NCBI GenBank assembly: GCA_019671005.1
Contig: CM033712.1
Span: forward strand, 78,883,693 to 78,947,692
Length of the DNA: 64,000 nt
Reading direction: 5' to 3'
Source: Hibiscus mutabilis
Taxonomy: Eukaryota; Streptophyta; Magnoliopsida; Malvales; Malvaceae
The notes beneath the pieces were generated by a model. It was not told the origin of the DNA, made no database searches, and saw only the letters and a list, made by a program, of their open reading frames with translations. Of the stretch, positions 12,618 to 24,330 are shown one piece after another. The stretch's first letter is position 1, and every line of letters starts with the position of its first letter. The translations under genes were made by a program, and so were the position numbers.

Positions 12618-13069
12618 GGGATAAATATCATAATTATACATGAACTTTCATTAAATGTATAATATTATACATAAATCTTGATTTTGTGCAACTGTATGCA
12701 TCAAATTCAGTTTGATTCAATTTTCATAAATTACAAATCCCATTATCGTTATAATATATTAAAATCAACCATCTTTTTTATACACAAAATCAACCTGAAT
12801 TAAAATATAAACGTAAAAAATATATACTATTATAATTGTAACATCTTAAAATCAATCATCTCAAAATTAAATTGTATACATAAAACATTAATTTTAATTC
12901 AATTATACACATTTTAAAAAATATATGTTATGAAATTAAAATCAATGTTTTATGTATTCAACTGAACTAAATTCAAAGTTTGATATGTATGATTATATAA
13001 TATAAAATTAAAGTTTATATATCATATTATACATTTAACAACTTCTCATATATAATTTTGATATTTCCC
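12618..13069. mobile_element. MITE-like TIR element
   Basis: The left end GGGATAAATATCATAATTAT and the reverse complement of the right end (GGGAAATATCAAAATTAT) form terminal inverted repeats that stay similar for about 55 bp, including TTAAATGTATAATAT. The roughly 450-bp AT-rich interior is non-coding. Confidence 0.6.
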
Positions 13070-13487
13070 ACCAAAAAATTAACCATATAGACCTAGTTAT
13101 TTTACATATTGTTGTTGAGAAAACTTATTTTTGATTTATTTCACTCTCATTTTTATTTCATGACCTATCACGCTTGCTATAATAAAAGTAAAAGTCACCT
13201 TATAGTCATGTTGATTTTTGCAAAAAAGGTAAAGTTTTTATGTAGTCTTATCAATTTCAGACAAAATAAAGATGAAGTCGGCTATATACAACAATGCATT
13301 GATTTGATAAAAATTACCATAGATCATGAAATAAAAAACACAACAACACCATTACTACAATTACTCCCCTTACCCTCAGCTTTGTGGGGTCCCCGAAGTT
13401 GCCCATAAATAAGGACTCCATTGGAGGTACTGATAGTCTGATACCCAGCTCTCTTAAGAGTCTTCTCCATAACCTCATAGTGTCGAC
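13070..13487. other. Upstream region of nicotianamine synthase
   Basis: About 400 bp between a MITE and the NAS start codon. The last 120 bp is C/T-rich and probably transcribed leader. No confident TATA box or iron-response element was identified by eye. Confidence 0.45.
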
Positions 13488-14447
13488 ATGGTTTGCGAGA
13501 AGGACCAACTGGTGCAAAAAGTCTGCGAGTTGTACGACCAAATCTCAAGCCTCGACAGTCTCAAACCATCCAAAGATGTCAACATGCTCTTCACACAGCT
13601 CGTCCTCACGTGCATGCCGCCCAGCCTTATTGATGTCACCAAGCTCTGCAAGAAAGTTCAAGAAACCAGGTCCAAGTTGATCCGCCTATGTGGAGAAGCC
13701 GAGGGACATTTGGAGAGCCATTTCTCAACCATCTTAGCATCCTACGAAACCCCTCTTCTTCATCTCAACGTTTTCCCTTACTATTCCAACTACCTCAAGC
13801 TCAGCCGACTCGAATTCGACATTCTTTCCGAACATTGCTCGGGGCATGTCCCTAGCAACATTGCCTTTGTGGGTTCCGGTCCCCTTCCCCTCACTTCGAT
13901 TGTGTTGGCTTCTTTCCATCTTACCACCACTCGTTTCCATAACTACGATATCGACGCTTCGGCCAATGCCAAGGCTGCTCGATTGGTTTCGTCCGACCCC
14001 GATTTGTCTCGACGAATGTTTTTCCACACCACAAACATAATGGATGTCACGGATGATTTGAGAGACTATGATGTCGTTTTCTTGGCGGCTCTTGTCGGGA
14101 TGAATAAGGATGAAAAAGTTCGAGTCGTTGATCATTTGGCTAAGTATATGGCCCCTGGGGCTCTTTTGATGCTGAGGAGTGCGCATGGTGCTAGGGCTTT
14201 CCTTTATCCGGTTGTCGATCCTTGTGATCTAAGAGGATACGAGGTCCTCTCCATATTCCATCCTACCGATGAAGTTATCAATTCCGTGGTCATTGCCCGT
14301 AAACTTCCGACGACAAATCACACCGGTGACAACCCTCTTGCGCCGACAAAACTTCCCAACAAGTTTTTGGACATTGAAATGTTCGATCCCTTACTCAACC
14401 ATGTCAACCTGATGGAGGAAATCGATATTGAGGAGCAACTCTCTTGA
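13488..14447 (+). CDS. NAS: Nicotianamine synthase
   Basis: A single-exon ORF encodes 319 aa, the usual length and intronless form of plant NAS. The enzyme condenses three S-adenosylmethionine molecules to nicotianamine, a metal chelator that moves Fe, Zn, Cu and Mn in phloem and xylem. Visible family motifs are the N-terminal KV.ELYDQIS..DSLKPSK, an FPYYSNYLKLSRLEFDIL block, the SAM-binding-like IAFVGSGPLPLTSIVLA (about residues 125-141), NYDIDASAN, FLAALVGM, and MLRSAHGARAFLYPVVDP in the C-terminal half. The ATG at 13488 gives the canonical MVCEKDQLVQKV start. Codon use and GC are higher than the flanks. The gene stands alone, with MITEs upstream. Polyadenylation-like AATAAATT lies about 100 bp after the stop. 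No damage is seen. Confidence 0.96.
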   Translation: MVCEKDQLVQKVCELYDQISSLDSLKPSKDVNMLFTQLVLTCMPPSLIDVTKLCKKVQETRSKLIRLCGEAEGHLESHFSTILASYETPLLHLNVFPYYSNYLKLSRLEFDILSEHCSGHVPSNIAFVGSGPLPLTSIVLASFHLTTTRFHNYDIDASANAKAARLVSSDPDLSRRMFFHTTNIMDVTDDLRDYDVVFLAALVGMNKDEKVRVVDHLAKYMAPGALLMLRSAHGARAFLYPVVDPCDLRGYEVLSIFHPTDEVINSVVIARKLPTTNHTGDNPLAPTKLPNKFLDIEMFDPLLNHVNLMEEIDIEEQLS

Positions 14448-16671
14448 TTACTTGGTCCTCAATATCCTTCATTTTCATTCGATTTCGCTATGTTTCTGCT
14501 TATCTGCAAGTTATCTGCCATGGATCTTCTGTCTTTTAATATTGAGAACTAATAAATTAGAGTTCCAGTTCAGCCTGATCTTTTTTATGCTTTGCTTATA
14601 TATATAAGCATGCTGAGATTAACGGTGTGTTATGTGAAGATTATCCTTTGAAAAAAATGAGTTAATCTCAAGCATTTATTTAACTCATCTAACGATCCAA
14701 AAAACATGTAAAATTATGAGTTTTAGTAAATCCTATCCATATATATTATATCCTAGTATCCATGCCCTTATTTTGTTTCTGCTTACAGTTTTTGGATTTT
14801 TGTAACTTATCTACTTAATAGTGCAGTTTGAGAAGACACTATTTTTGTTGGATTCTGCAGTCATTGCAATTTGCAGCTATCATATCTACGGTGAGGCACC
14901 TTAGGGTGCAATTAATATAATGCGAACACAAACAACTTTCTCTATAAAAGATGAAGAAAAAAAACAAATAACATAAAAAGCGACAAAAATTCGTATAAAC
15001 AATATCATTTGCATACTCTTAGATTTGTCGGAGTTAAGTCAATAATTAAAAACAAAAAACGTCATAAATCAATTGGTTTAGTGAAATAAAGTATTGAATT
15101 TTTTTAAATAAAGTTAAATATTTAAATTTGACATTATAAATGAAATAAATTGAATTCTTTAACCTTTAATAAGGAACACACACCTTACACATAAGTGTTT
15201 GAACTCAAAATCTCTTAAAATGATCATCGTCATCTTTTCTACTAAAGTCCCTTATTAAGTTTAAGCGAGTATCATTATTTAGTGCATAATAAAAAATCTG
15301 AAAGGGAAAGGGATTAAAAAGAGAGGTTAAGAACCAGCGGGTAAGTAATTTGATATTATTTAAGCATATTTAAAGTTCGAGATCTTATATATGTAGAAAC
15401 TTTTGTTGGTTTAGAAGATATAAAAACTATTAATTAGGTCACGTTTGTCCACAACCCACGAAAGAAGGTGTGTGATACACTTCGATCTAAATTAATTAAG
15501 TAACATCCTAAAAATCGGGATAATAAAAAAATAAAAAAGGGTGCAGTGCGAATGAAACATGTCCACAACTCACGAGAGAAGGTAAGTAATACACTACAAA
15601 AATAAATAGATATTTTTTTAATAATTTTTAATTAAAAGAGGTGAAGAAAAATTTTGCTCTTACAATATTATGAACTCATAACATAAAAAAATAAAAAATT
15701 ATCAACCGAAAGCTTTTAACCACCTACTTCAAAGATAATTAATAAAAAATAAGTATTAAAGAAGAAGCCATCAATACAACCACATAATCCTTTTCTCTTT
15801 TTCTCTAGCCCTTTCTTTGTGCAATCCCTATTAATCATTGCCAGTAACATGAACCAATTCCATTACCTTAAAAGTTGTTTTTCTCTTAAAAGTTGTTATT
15901 AGTATGTTCATATGACACGTTATATGTTTTTGTGACAGTTTTTTGTATAAGATAATTAGTAGTTTTTTCAAATTTTAATGTTTTTTATGGTTATTTGTTA
16001 AAATATCAGGATTTTACAGCGAAAAGTATTGCATAATTATCGAAACTTTTTGATTGAAGTTACAAAATTTTATTTTGAAGATTGTGTAAGTTATTTACAA
16101 AATGATGAATTTTATTTTTCTTGCTTTTACACTCTCTAGATATTGATATATATTTTTCATATACTCCATTATAATTCATGTTTTTAGGTGTGTTTGTTTG
16201 TAGTTCTTTTTACTTTTAATAAAATTCAATTTCTTGTTTCTTTGTTCAAAAAAATTAACAATGAACTAAATTATGATTTTCAACTAATTAGTTGGGCGTG
16301 GATTCGTTTTCTTAAAGACACTATTTGACAGGGTTTGAAATTCTTATAAATTCAACCTATTTTAAATTATAACGTCTCTTAATTGAAATTTAATTCGAAT
16401 AACATTTTAAAAATTGCAGGTTTAATTTCAATTAACAATTTTTTTGTCCCTTCTTGGTGCTCATTTTTATGTTCAATATTAAAAAAATTAAATCATAAGC
16501 TTTAAATTTTAAATCCTAAAAAAATAGATCATGCACCTAATACTCTAAAACTAATCATAAACCTAAAATTTTTTAGTGTTGGAGCATAAATAGGGGCACA
16601 AAAAAGGCAGTGAATTTTTACTCATTAAACTCTAGTTTAAAATTTTTAAAATTTGTAATTTCATTTAGGGT
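14448..16671. other. AT-rich intergenic DNA with short direct repeats
   Basis: No gene is seen. Two partial copies of a roughly 45-bp sequence beginning GTCCACAAC(C/T)CACGA occur near 15448 and 15561. Confidence 0.6.
15448..15605. repeat. Direct repeat pair
   Basis: GTCCACAACCCACGAAAGAA and GTCCACAACTCACGAGAGAA start about 113 bp apart, each followed by a similar AATACACT / GATACACT phrase. Possibly a remnant of a tandem repeat or of LTR ends. Confidence 0.5.
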
Positions 16672-16898
16672 AAAACTTTGATACACGGTCTGTGTAGAAT
16701 TTATTTTACATAGACTTGTATTTTTGCCTTACAAAATATAATTTCTAAATTTTTAACCCTACACCTAAACATTAAACATTAAACTCTAAATTCTAAACCC
16801 TAAACCCCTAACATTTAAACCCTAAACTACAATCTTAACTCCTAAAATTAAAAAGACCGTATAAACTAAAGTTTACACAGTCTGTGTATTAAAGTTTT
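16672..16898. mobile_element. Small MITE with 25-bp TIRs
   Basis: The left end AAAACTTTGATACACGGTCT and the reverse complement of the right end (AAAACTTTAATACACAGACT) pair over about 25 bp. The interior has the TAAACCCTAA-rich text found in other elements here. Non-coding. A related terminus appears at the right edge of the window (63885-63910). Confidence 0.7.
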
Positions 16899-18450
16899 TC
16901 TCTTTTATTTAATCTTAAAACCATCTCTTGCAAAAAAAAACATTATAACAATGTAACATAAACATGCATAATATTCCATTTCATTCCTTCCCTAGCAAAT
17001 ATAAAATATACATTGCTCAATTAAAATAATAGTGTTAAATCATCAATAGTCTGATAGCTTGCAAGCATAACAAAATTTTAAAGTATTTTTATTGATCTAA
17101 TTGCTATCGAAATTTGCTACAAAATCAACATGTTAACTAAATAAAATGTAAATTGTAAAAATAATGTTAAATTTAATATTAAAAAATTGAAAAACTTGCT
17201 ACAAAAACATAAATAAATTTATATCATTCTCATTAAGAAAAGAATATTTATTAAATAAAATAATACACAAACTTAAATATACATAATTAAAAATAAAGAG
17301 ACGAAAAATCGAGAAAAAAAGAGTACGGGGAGAAAAACACAATAAAAATATAACAAATATGAGTGATAATTGTTTTCTTAATGATTAATTTAGAGAGAAG
17401 AGAAAAAAATCCTAAACATAATCTTTGAAATTAAAGATCAATCGAATGATGATTCCATAAATGAATGTCTCCCTCATGGCTCATGAATTTAATTACCTTT
17501 GAGTGGGGAGAAATTAAAAAAGTTGGGAGGTGGAATTCCTTGTGGACATTCACATTTAATGTGAATTAAAATTAAATAAGTAATCCAAGGTTATTTTAAT
17601 GAAACAAATAATATGTTGAAAGAAAAATATTATGGTTATCTTTAAGAAATTTGTAGTTTTATCGTATTTTTTTTGTCGGTCAACAGTTTTAATATAATTT
17701 TTTAATAATTTTAACGTGATTATAAGATAATATCAGTTTATATATATTCTTAATCATTTAATAAGACACACTTGACAAGGTACACGTACTTTTCATATAA
17801 AACGATTTGAAGTTGAGTTTTTTATAATGAACATCATCTTCTTTTTCACTATAATCACTTGTTGAGTTATTTTAACATAGGTTTTTAAAATAAGTTAATT
17901 TAATTTTAAAATTATAACATTATGTATAAAAAAATAAATAGCAAAATACTACTATTATTTGATATCATTAAATAATATAGTGTTCAATATGTTATATGAA
18001 AATATGTACGTTACGAGATCTGAAAATTAATGTTCATATTATATTATTTTATTACGTATGAATTAAAATTTTAGTATGAAAACATAATATATATAATTAA
18101 AAAATGTATACTTTACTAGCTCGGTATAGAATATTAAATTGTCAAAATCAATAAAATATTTCTTATTTATATATAAAAAATTAAAATAAATTGAATCTCC
18201 TTCTGTCCTCCCAAAACCAAACAATAAAAAAAACTCTTTTTTCGCCGTCTTCGTCTTTTTCCTCTCTTTTTTCTGCAGTTTTACTACTCATCAATGGCTT
18301 CTCTCTTACCACTGCCAAAGTTCGAACCAAGCGCTGACATATCACCGGAGTTTCAACGAACGTAACGGAGGAAAATCGAAAGAAAAAAATCAGCGTCTTA
18401 TCATCGCGTGCAAGGCAACCAAACAATGAACCGGACGAGAGTAACAAGAT
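16899..18450. other. AT-rich intergenic DNA
   Basis: No gene is supported. The last 270 bp (18181-18450) is less AT-rich, with an open frame on the minus strand that lacks family motifs. It may be part of a flanking element or of an old leader sequence. Confidence 0.5.
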
Positions 18451-18742
18451 TGTTACAAACCTTGTTGCACCTTAACTGAAATCCGTAAAAAATAAGAAAG
18501 AGAAAGGGAGAGGAAAAGATATTTATTCTCACAATAAGCATGCTCCATTACAAAGACCATTAGTCAATATATATATCCCAGACGGTTATGCTAAAAGCTA
18601 AAACGAAAATAATTCGATAATGCCCTTGGCGCCCTTCTTTAACCTTTGTCCGTGTCGAGTAACCACAAGAGGTTGTTGCTGATCCGAGCCTTGAGCTATC
18701 ATACTAGACTAGCTATTAGTTTGTTGGTCTTGATTCATAACA
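18451..18742 (-). repeat. Probable Ty3-type LTR
   Basis: 292 bp with TG..CA ends on the plus strand (TGTTACAAAC to TTCATAACA). In the minus direction it begins TGTTATGA, the same opening as the 290-bp LTR at 51369-51658, and holds a TATATATATTG promoter-like motif. No second copy is in the window, so the boundaries are tentative. Confidence 0.5.
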
Positions 18743-18745
18743 TTA

Positions 18746-20540
18746 CCCCCTGCAAGTGCAAGAACCTTGTCCTCAAGGTTCATATGACCAGTTGTTTTAT
18801 CCAACAACAAGGGAATAGAATTGATCTGATTAGCATGAACAACAATTAACCTGTATGGTTCATCACCCTCAGCAAACTCATTGGCTTGAGTAAAAACTGT
18901 CAAACAATCTCGTTCAAGCTTTTCACAATCCTCACTATTTTTTAGAAAGAAAGGCCTAGTTGTGTTTTTGCTATACTTAACCTTGACAGTTCCAAAGTCA
19001 TCCCAATCAGAAAACGAACTAGTAATTAATTGAAAGCTATCACCTTCGTACACTTGGATCAAAACATTTTACTGACTGTCAGAGGAAGTAGAGAAGACTT
19101 GTTCCTTCTTGTTCTTTCTCTTGAACACCCGTATGAAGTGATTGACCATTCTGTTATTAAAACCTTCATTGCCAATGTGAGTGTCTCTAGCAGTGGTTTT
19201 CACCTCAAATATGCCTTCTTCAATGGTAAATAGGGAGACATCAAAAGTACCACCACTAAAATCGAAGATTAATACATTTTTTTCACCAACATGAGTGGTC
19301 TTTTTGCCTAGACCATACGTAATGGCTACAACCATAGGTTCAGTAATAATACGCATGACATTAAGACCAGCAATGACACGTGCAATTTTTGTTGTCTAAC
19401 ACTGAGAGTCTTTGAAATATGCAGGGACAATAACCATGGCATTCTTAACAATAGCGCTAATGTAAGCTTTCATCAATTTCGTGCATCGTAATGGGAACCA
19501 TTGAAAAAATCTCCTCAGCAGCAAATTGCTTCTCCTCTTCACTCTCATCGAGTTTCAGGCCTTCGTTGGTAACAAACCCAAGCTTCTTTCTATCAAATCC
19601 TTTTAGTTGTCTGACCAAATACTCATTAATAGCATCAATCGTATAAAGAATCTCATAGTTCTTTTTCTTCAACTTCTTAAGAAAGAGAAAGTTCTTAACA
19701 GATTTCTCACTCTCACCAGTGATGTAATAGAGGAGCAATTCAACCATCTTAGTCTTGTTTGTAGAGTTTTCATAGATACCAAGCTTGAGGTTCTTGAAGA
19801 ATGCCTCGTAGAATTTGCAGTAATTCTTTATCCCCATCGTAAATCTATCGACCAGGATAACTTGAGGATCCATCTTTGATCTTAATAAAGGAAAGGCTTC
19901 AACCTTCCGTCCATGTAGATGTCCAACAATCAAAATGATACCTCGATTAACTTTTTCAAATTCTCGAGAAATTAAATCATCCGCTTCAAGAATTATGTGT
20001 CATTTTAGAATAGCATTATAACCATCTTTTTTCTTCAAATCAAATAGAGGTGGCAAAGAAATGTTCCTCAAGTGTAGAACCCAGAAGATGATATACTTAT
20101 TATCAAAGTCGTTGACATTATTCATCATCAACGGTCCTGATATTTGAGCTTTGTTGGTTACATTTTCATCTCCAAATTCATCCATAGAACTCAACACTAT
20201 AGACTTTTCCATTAACATAAGCCTAAATCGGTAAGGATCATCAAGTTGATAGAATTTGTGAAGAGAAATAAATCTGCAGAAGGGTACATTGTTGCCATTA
20301 GAAGCTTTTGCAACTAAGCTTCCTCCTGGATCAATATTCATGGAAACCCAACGGTGATGATACTCATCGATCCGATCACCAACAATCATATCAGACAAAT
20401 AGTTCACCTGAAAAATTAACTCCAATATATCTTGTGGGGAACAACTTTCTTTAAGCATTACACAGATTTTTCCTTCTTGTTTAGTCAAAATGTAGCTCTC
20501 ATCTTTATACAGACTGAATAGAGCTAGTGCATTCTCCTGG
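18746..20540 (-). pseudogene. Mosaic of RUS, HSP90 and HSP70 fragments
   Basis: Read in the minus direction: a RUS/DUF647-like C-terminal piece (ALALFSLYKDESYIL, VMLKESCSPQD, FQVNYL; 20540-20390). Then an unidentified piece to about 19830. Then HSP90 middle/C-terminal domain (KFYEAFFKNLKLGI, YYITGESEKSVKN, DAINEYLVRQLKGFD; about 19840-19527). This is fused in frame to HSP70 (QFAAEEIFSMVPITM), which continues after a 1-nt insertion as AYISAIVKNAMVIVPAYF and then NVMRIITEPM, GEKNVLIFDFSGGTFDVSL. It jumps from FKRKNKK to EQVFSTSSDSQ and VLIQVYEGD, skipping about 190 residues of HSP70. A further unidentified piece follows (DSFQLITSSF to INSIPLLLD). Stops occur near 20000, 19396 and 19075. No complete chaperone is encoded. 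Confidence 0.75.
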
Positions 20541-20545
20541 TAGTT

Positions 20546-23500
20546 GATAATATCATTGAGTAATTTGGAAATTACTTTAAAAATATATATAAAGATGCTT
20601 AATATAAAAATAAATGTCTGAATTATACTTTTTGTGAATTTTAGGTGTTTAACATTTTATTTCGTTAGTTTTAAGTACATAATAATTAACTGTCATTAAA
20701 AAATATGTTAACCAATCAAAACATAACACGTGACATTTTTATTTTATTTTTCAAAATTATAAACTTAAAACAAATTTTCTTTACCCATTTATTTTTATTT
20801 TTCAAAAATCTCAAAATTCTTCAAATTCTACAAAACAGTCTCCAAATTTTTAAAATCTCTAAAACTTAAACCCTCAAATCGTCGCCACTTTCACCATTAA
20901 TCATCGTCTTCGAGCACACCCCTTCTACCCGGTCATTTCTCCCAAATGTCGCTGAAAACGAAAAATGACTTGCTAACCGAATGTCGAACATAAAATTAAC
21001 GTTTCACCGATATGTCGTTCGTTGTTTCTCTGCCAAAACATTTTCCCCATATTTCCCAAAGACTCGTATTTCTCTTCTAAAATTACAAAATGCTTTCTTC
21101 TATTTTTTGTGTGCATGGAAAGGTCACTAAAATTTTAATTAAATAATTAAATAATATATTTTTTAAAAGTGATCCACTTGTTTTATCCAAAAAAAAAATG
21201 ATATGTTTGTAAGCAAACATTTAATTAATTGATAAAAAGTATATTATTCATGGACTAATAAGGGAATGTAATGATTTGACAAGAGAATACATTTGACCTT
21301 AAATTTGAAAGGTTTGCTTTATTTTATCATATTTATTGGATAAATTAAAACTATTTTGTTAAAATAGAACTCGAAATTATTATTAAAAAAGAATCAGAAT
21401 CAAACAGATTATCATAAACGGTTCTAAAAAATTGAAAACACCTAATTGAACCGAACCGATCTTGGCCTACATTATTTTCTGCATGGGCTTTAGGTACTGT
21501 TGCTGTGTGATTTCCCACGTTGTAGATCTTATGCCATTTTCAGGCGTTGTGAAATCTTATTTTAAGCCATTTTCAATATTTTTAACAAAACTTTTTGATG
21601 CCGAAATTTTCTTCTGTCATAGAGTCGTGAATTGCAATCAGATAAATTTCAAGACATTCCTAAGAAAATATAAATTTCTTCCGTCTCATTAAATGCGTCT
21701 TTTTTAAATTTTAAATGGTGTCATTTTGAGAAATTCAATAATTTTTAAAACGTATGTTCCTTTTCTACTTTTTCTTAGTTTCTCATCAAAAATAAAATTT
21801 AACTTTTAAAGAACTAAAATCTCATTTAAATAATTTTACATTACATGTTTTACAAAAGAAAGACTACGTGAAAATCAATAAAAAAACAATTTAATCGAGA
21901 CGGAAGGAGTATGCATTTTGAAGTGGTTGTTTGGTGTTTGATTCGACCTGTTATTCAAAAAGCAGTCATACATACATGAGTTAAGTAGTTGGAACATAAA
22001 GGACAGAAACATAGCTTGCACGAGCTTATTAGTTTTAGTTTCATAAATAATACATATAGAAATATTTTGATACAAAAATTTATTAAATTTAGATTTTAAT
22101 GAGTTAATTTTGGACTTAATAGTTTAGAGTTTAGGGTTAAAATTTAAATATTAGAAATTTTAATTTTTAATTTTAATAAAGATGTTTTGTATATTTATAT
22201 ATATATATATATATATATATCAAAATATAACCTATTATATATATCCTAATTAGGCCATGTGAAATTAAAAAGTTTCACAATCATTATTAAATTATTAGTT
22301 TGTGGAATACAGAAACAGGTTGTATGAATGCCTGTGAATCCTTGCTACACCATATCTGAGCATGCAGCGGCAGCGCCTCGCCAAGTTGATGGCTCCTTCA
22401 CAAATTTTGGGCCTGCATTATCATGTGTTTTGTTCACAGGCATTAATGGACCTCCAATTTCTAGCTCTCGAGTATGCCGAAAACATTTATATCTATATTT
22501 AATACCCACACTCGAATTTAAATAAAACACGACTAACTTTCTCTTAAATCTATCCAGTAGCTTCAGTAAAAAAGAGTATAATATTTACTTTAAAAAAAAT
22601 TTAAAAAAAATATTAGATGGACCCAGCTCATCATGTCATCCATAGTCCTAGCTAATAAGGTCCATCACTCCATCTATCTAATTGTAACTTCCAATTTCTA
22701 AATAACTGCCCACTTTTTACGGACACGTAGAAAAGAGGTGAAAATTTATCTTAGAAAAAACTTAGATGGATGGACGTTGTTGGCTGAGACCACGAATGAC
22801 GTGATGAGTTAGGTTTATCTAATAATTTTTTGAAATCTGAGTTCCAACACTTGTGTATGCTCATCAAAAAAAATATAAACAGATATTACTATATAATCAC
22901 TTCAGATGAATTAAAAAAACACGACTTGCCAACTACCCATGTACACATGGCATATCCCCATTGGCAACCCCTTCCAAACACCCACCACCGCTCATCCTCT
23001 TTCTCCTCCCATAAATTTGTGCAATAAATTTCCGCAACTGCATCGGTAATGCAATACAAAGGGTAGCTTGGCTGAATCCTAGTCCCATTTTCTGCTCTTA
23101 CCTGTTTGTTCACCTACGCACCTAAACACTATGGGTTTGTCCACTAATCCCTTAAACGACATTGACCCCAAACGCAGCCTTGAGTTGACTGACCAAAACC
23201 AATGTCCAGACACGATGCATGCCTATTTTAGGCTGTTTACGTACTAGGGTCTAATTTTGTTTCAATCCCTCTGTTTTTATATTGTTATTAATAAGTTTAG
23301 GTTGAACAACAATTTCTGTCATTGCCATTAAGGGAAATTATTCAATACAAAATATTATGCACTGGTAGTAGAAAGAAGATTTTCACAAGAAGATTAAATT
23401 TAAGGGTTAGAAATTTATTTAGGGTTTAAGGTACTAACTCCATAACTTATGAATTTAATCCGCTCATGAAAAACTTTCTATAATATGGTTTTTTTAAAAT

Positions 23501-23811
23501 ACACTCAATACTCAGTTTGCGTGATCGAATAATATAAAAAGAAATCTAAAATTGCTACAGCATTATATAATAGAGGAATCCGATTACGCTAAATTAAAGG
23601 ATTAAGTTCAAAATTTCAACATAGTATAGGGACTAAACCCAGGAAAAATGGGGATATTGGCTACCAAGATGGCATTATGGAAATATTTTATACCCACAAG
23701 GGTGAAAAAAAAGGCGGACAACTATATGAAGACCCAACTCGCCTCGCCCTCACAACACTCGTCATCAACAATCAACTTTCTCGACTCGACGACTAAAGTT
23801 TCAAAGCAAAG
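20546..23811. other. Intergenic region with element relics
   Basis: AT-rich. About 20620-21180 resembles one arm and the interior of the MULE-like element at 29145-29958 (phrases on heat-rich leader-like text with cgtcgccactttcacc), but a matching second end is not seen. Short frames at 22328-22525 and 22830-23027 are not recognised as genes. Confidence 0.5.
22196..22220. repeat. TA microsatellite
   Basis: An uninterrupted TA dinucleotide run of about 12 units. Confidence 0.9.
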
Positions 23812-24330
23812 ATGTCGCTTGTGACGGAAGAGATAAAAGCCAGCGCGTCGGAAATGTACCACGGCGACGAGATTTGCCAGGAGAAATCCAAGTTTCTGCT
23901 CGAGGAAATGGGGATGCCGAGGGGTCTTTTGCCGTTGAAAGACATCGAGGAATGCGGGTACGTGAAGGACACGGGGTTCGTGTGGCTGAAACAGAAGAAG
24001 AGCATTACCCACAAGTTCGACAAGATCGGCAGGCTCGTCTCCTACGCGACCGAAGTCACGGCCGTCGTCGAGAAGAACAAGATCAAGAAGCTGACCGGGG
24101 TGAAGACGAAGGAGCTGTTGGTGTGGATCACACTGAGTGATATCTCCGTCGACGATCCGCCCTCCGGGAAGATCACTTTCAAAACCCCTGCCGGGCTTTT
24201 CAGGACTTTCCCTGCGTCGGCTTTCGAGATCGAAGGCGAAGCTGTTGAGGAGAAAAACAAGGAAGAAAAAGAAGTGAACGGTGCTGGTGCTGCTGCTGCT
24301 GCTGCTGCTGTGGGAGTGAAGGAGGTCTAG
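23812..24330 (+). CDS. DUF538 family protein
   Basis: A single-exon ORF encodes 172 aa. The body matches the plant DUF538 family of small proteins of unknown biochemical role that are often stress-responsive: ASASEMYHGDEICQEKSKFL at the start, the MGMPRGLLPLKDIEECGYV block, TGFVWLKQKK, then a beta-rich core (FDKIGRLVSYATEVTAVVEK, LTGVKTKELLVWITLSDI) and FKTPAGLFRTFPASAFE. The ATG at 23812 follows a C-rich leader and a TATAT-type motif about 90 bp upstream. The C-terminal 30 residues are Glu/Lys-rich and include an eight-Ala run encoded by a GCT repeat. GC and codon use are much higher than the flanks. The gene appears intact. Confidence 0.93.
   Translation: MSLVTEEIKASASEMYHGDEICQEKSKFLLEEMGMPRGLLPLKDIEECGYVKDTGFVWLKQKKSITHKFDKIGRLVSYATEVTAVVEKNKIKKLTGVKTKELLVWITLSDISVDDPPSGKITFKTPAGLFRTFPASAFEIEGEAVEEKNKEEKEVNGAGAAAAAAAVGVKEV
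24281..24310 (+). repeat. GCT trinucleotide repeat in DUF538 tail
   Basis: A (GCT)n tract encodes the poly-Ala run near the C terminus. It is likely polymorphic in length. Confidence 0.85.

Larger units (their letters stand above)
18451..20545 (-). mobile_element. Truncated Ty3-type LTR element carrying host gene pieces
   Basis: On the minus strand the unit ends with a probable LTR (18451-18742) preceded by a G-rich tract (GCAGGGGGTAA) and the phrase MNLEDKVLALAGGNVM, which resembles the C-terminal end of plant Ty3/gypsy pol. A similar NLEDKV phrase sits at the same place in the LTR element inside galactinol synthase (near 50600). Between this end and about 20545, the content is joined host-like coding pieces instead of gag-pol. 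No 5' LTR or primer-binding site is seen to the right, so the copy is 5'-truncated or the association is secondary. The composite reading is inference; the individual pieces are visible in translation. Confidence 0.5.

Noticed and set aside
13734..14186. 150-codon open frame antisense to nicotianamine synthase
   Set aside because: It mirrors the NAS coding sequence, has no motif of its own and is explained by codon bias on the other strand.
18181..18447. 88-codon minus-strand frame beside the probable Ty3 LTR
   Set aside because: Low-complexity Lys/Glu/Phe-rich text with no family motif; more likely leader-like or flanking sequence.
22328..22525. 65-codon frame MPVNPCYTISEHAAAAP
   Set aside because: Short, unrecognised, with no promoter or splice support. 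It could be a gene fragment but cannot be shown.
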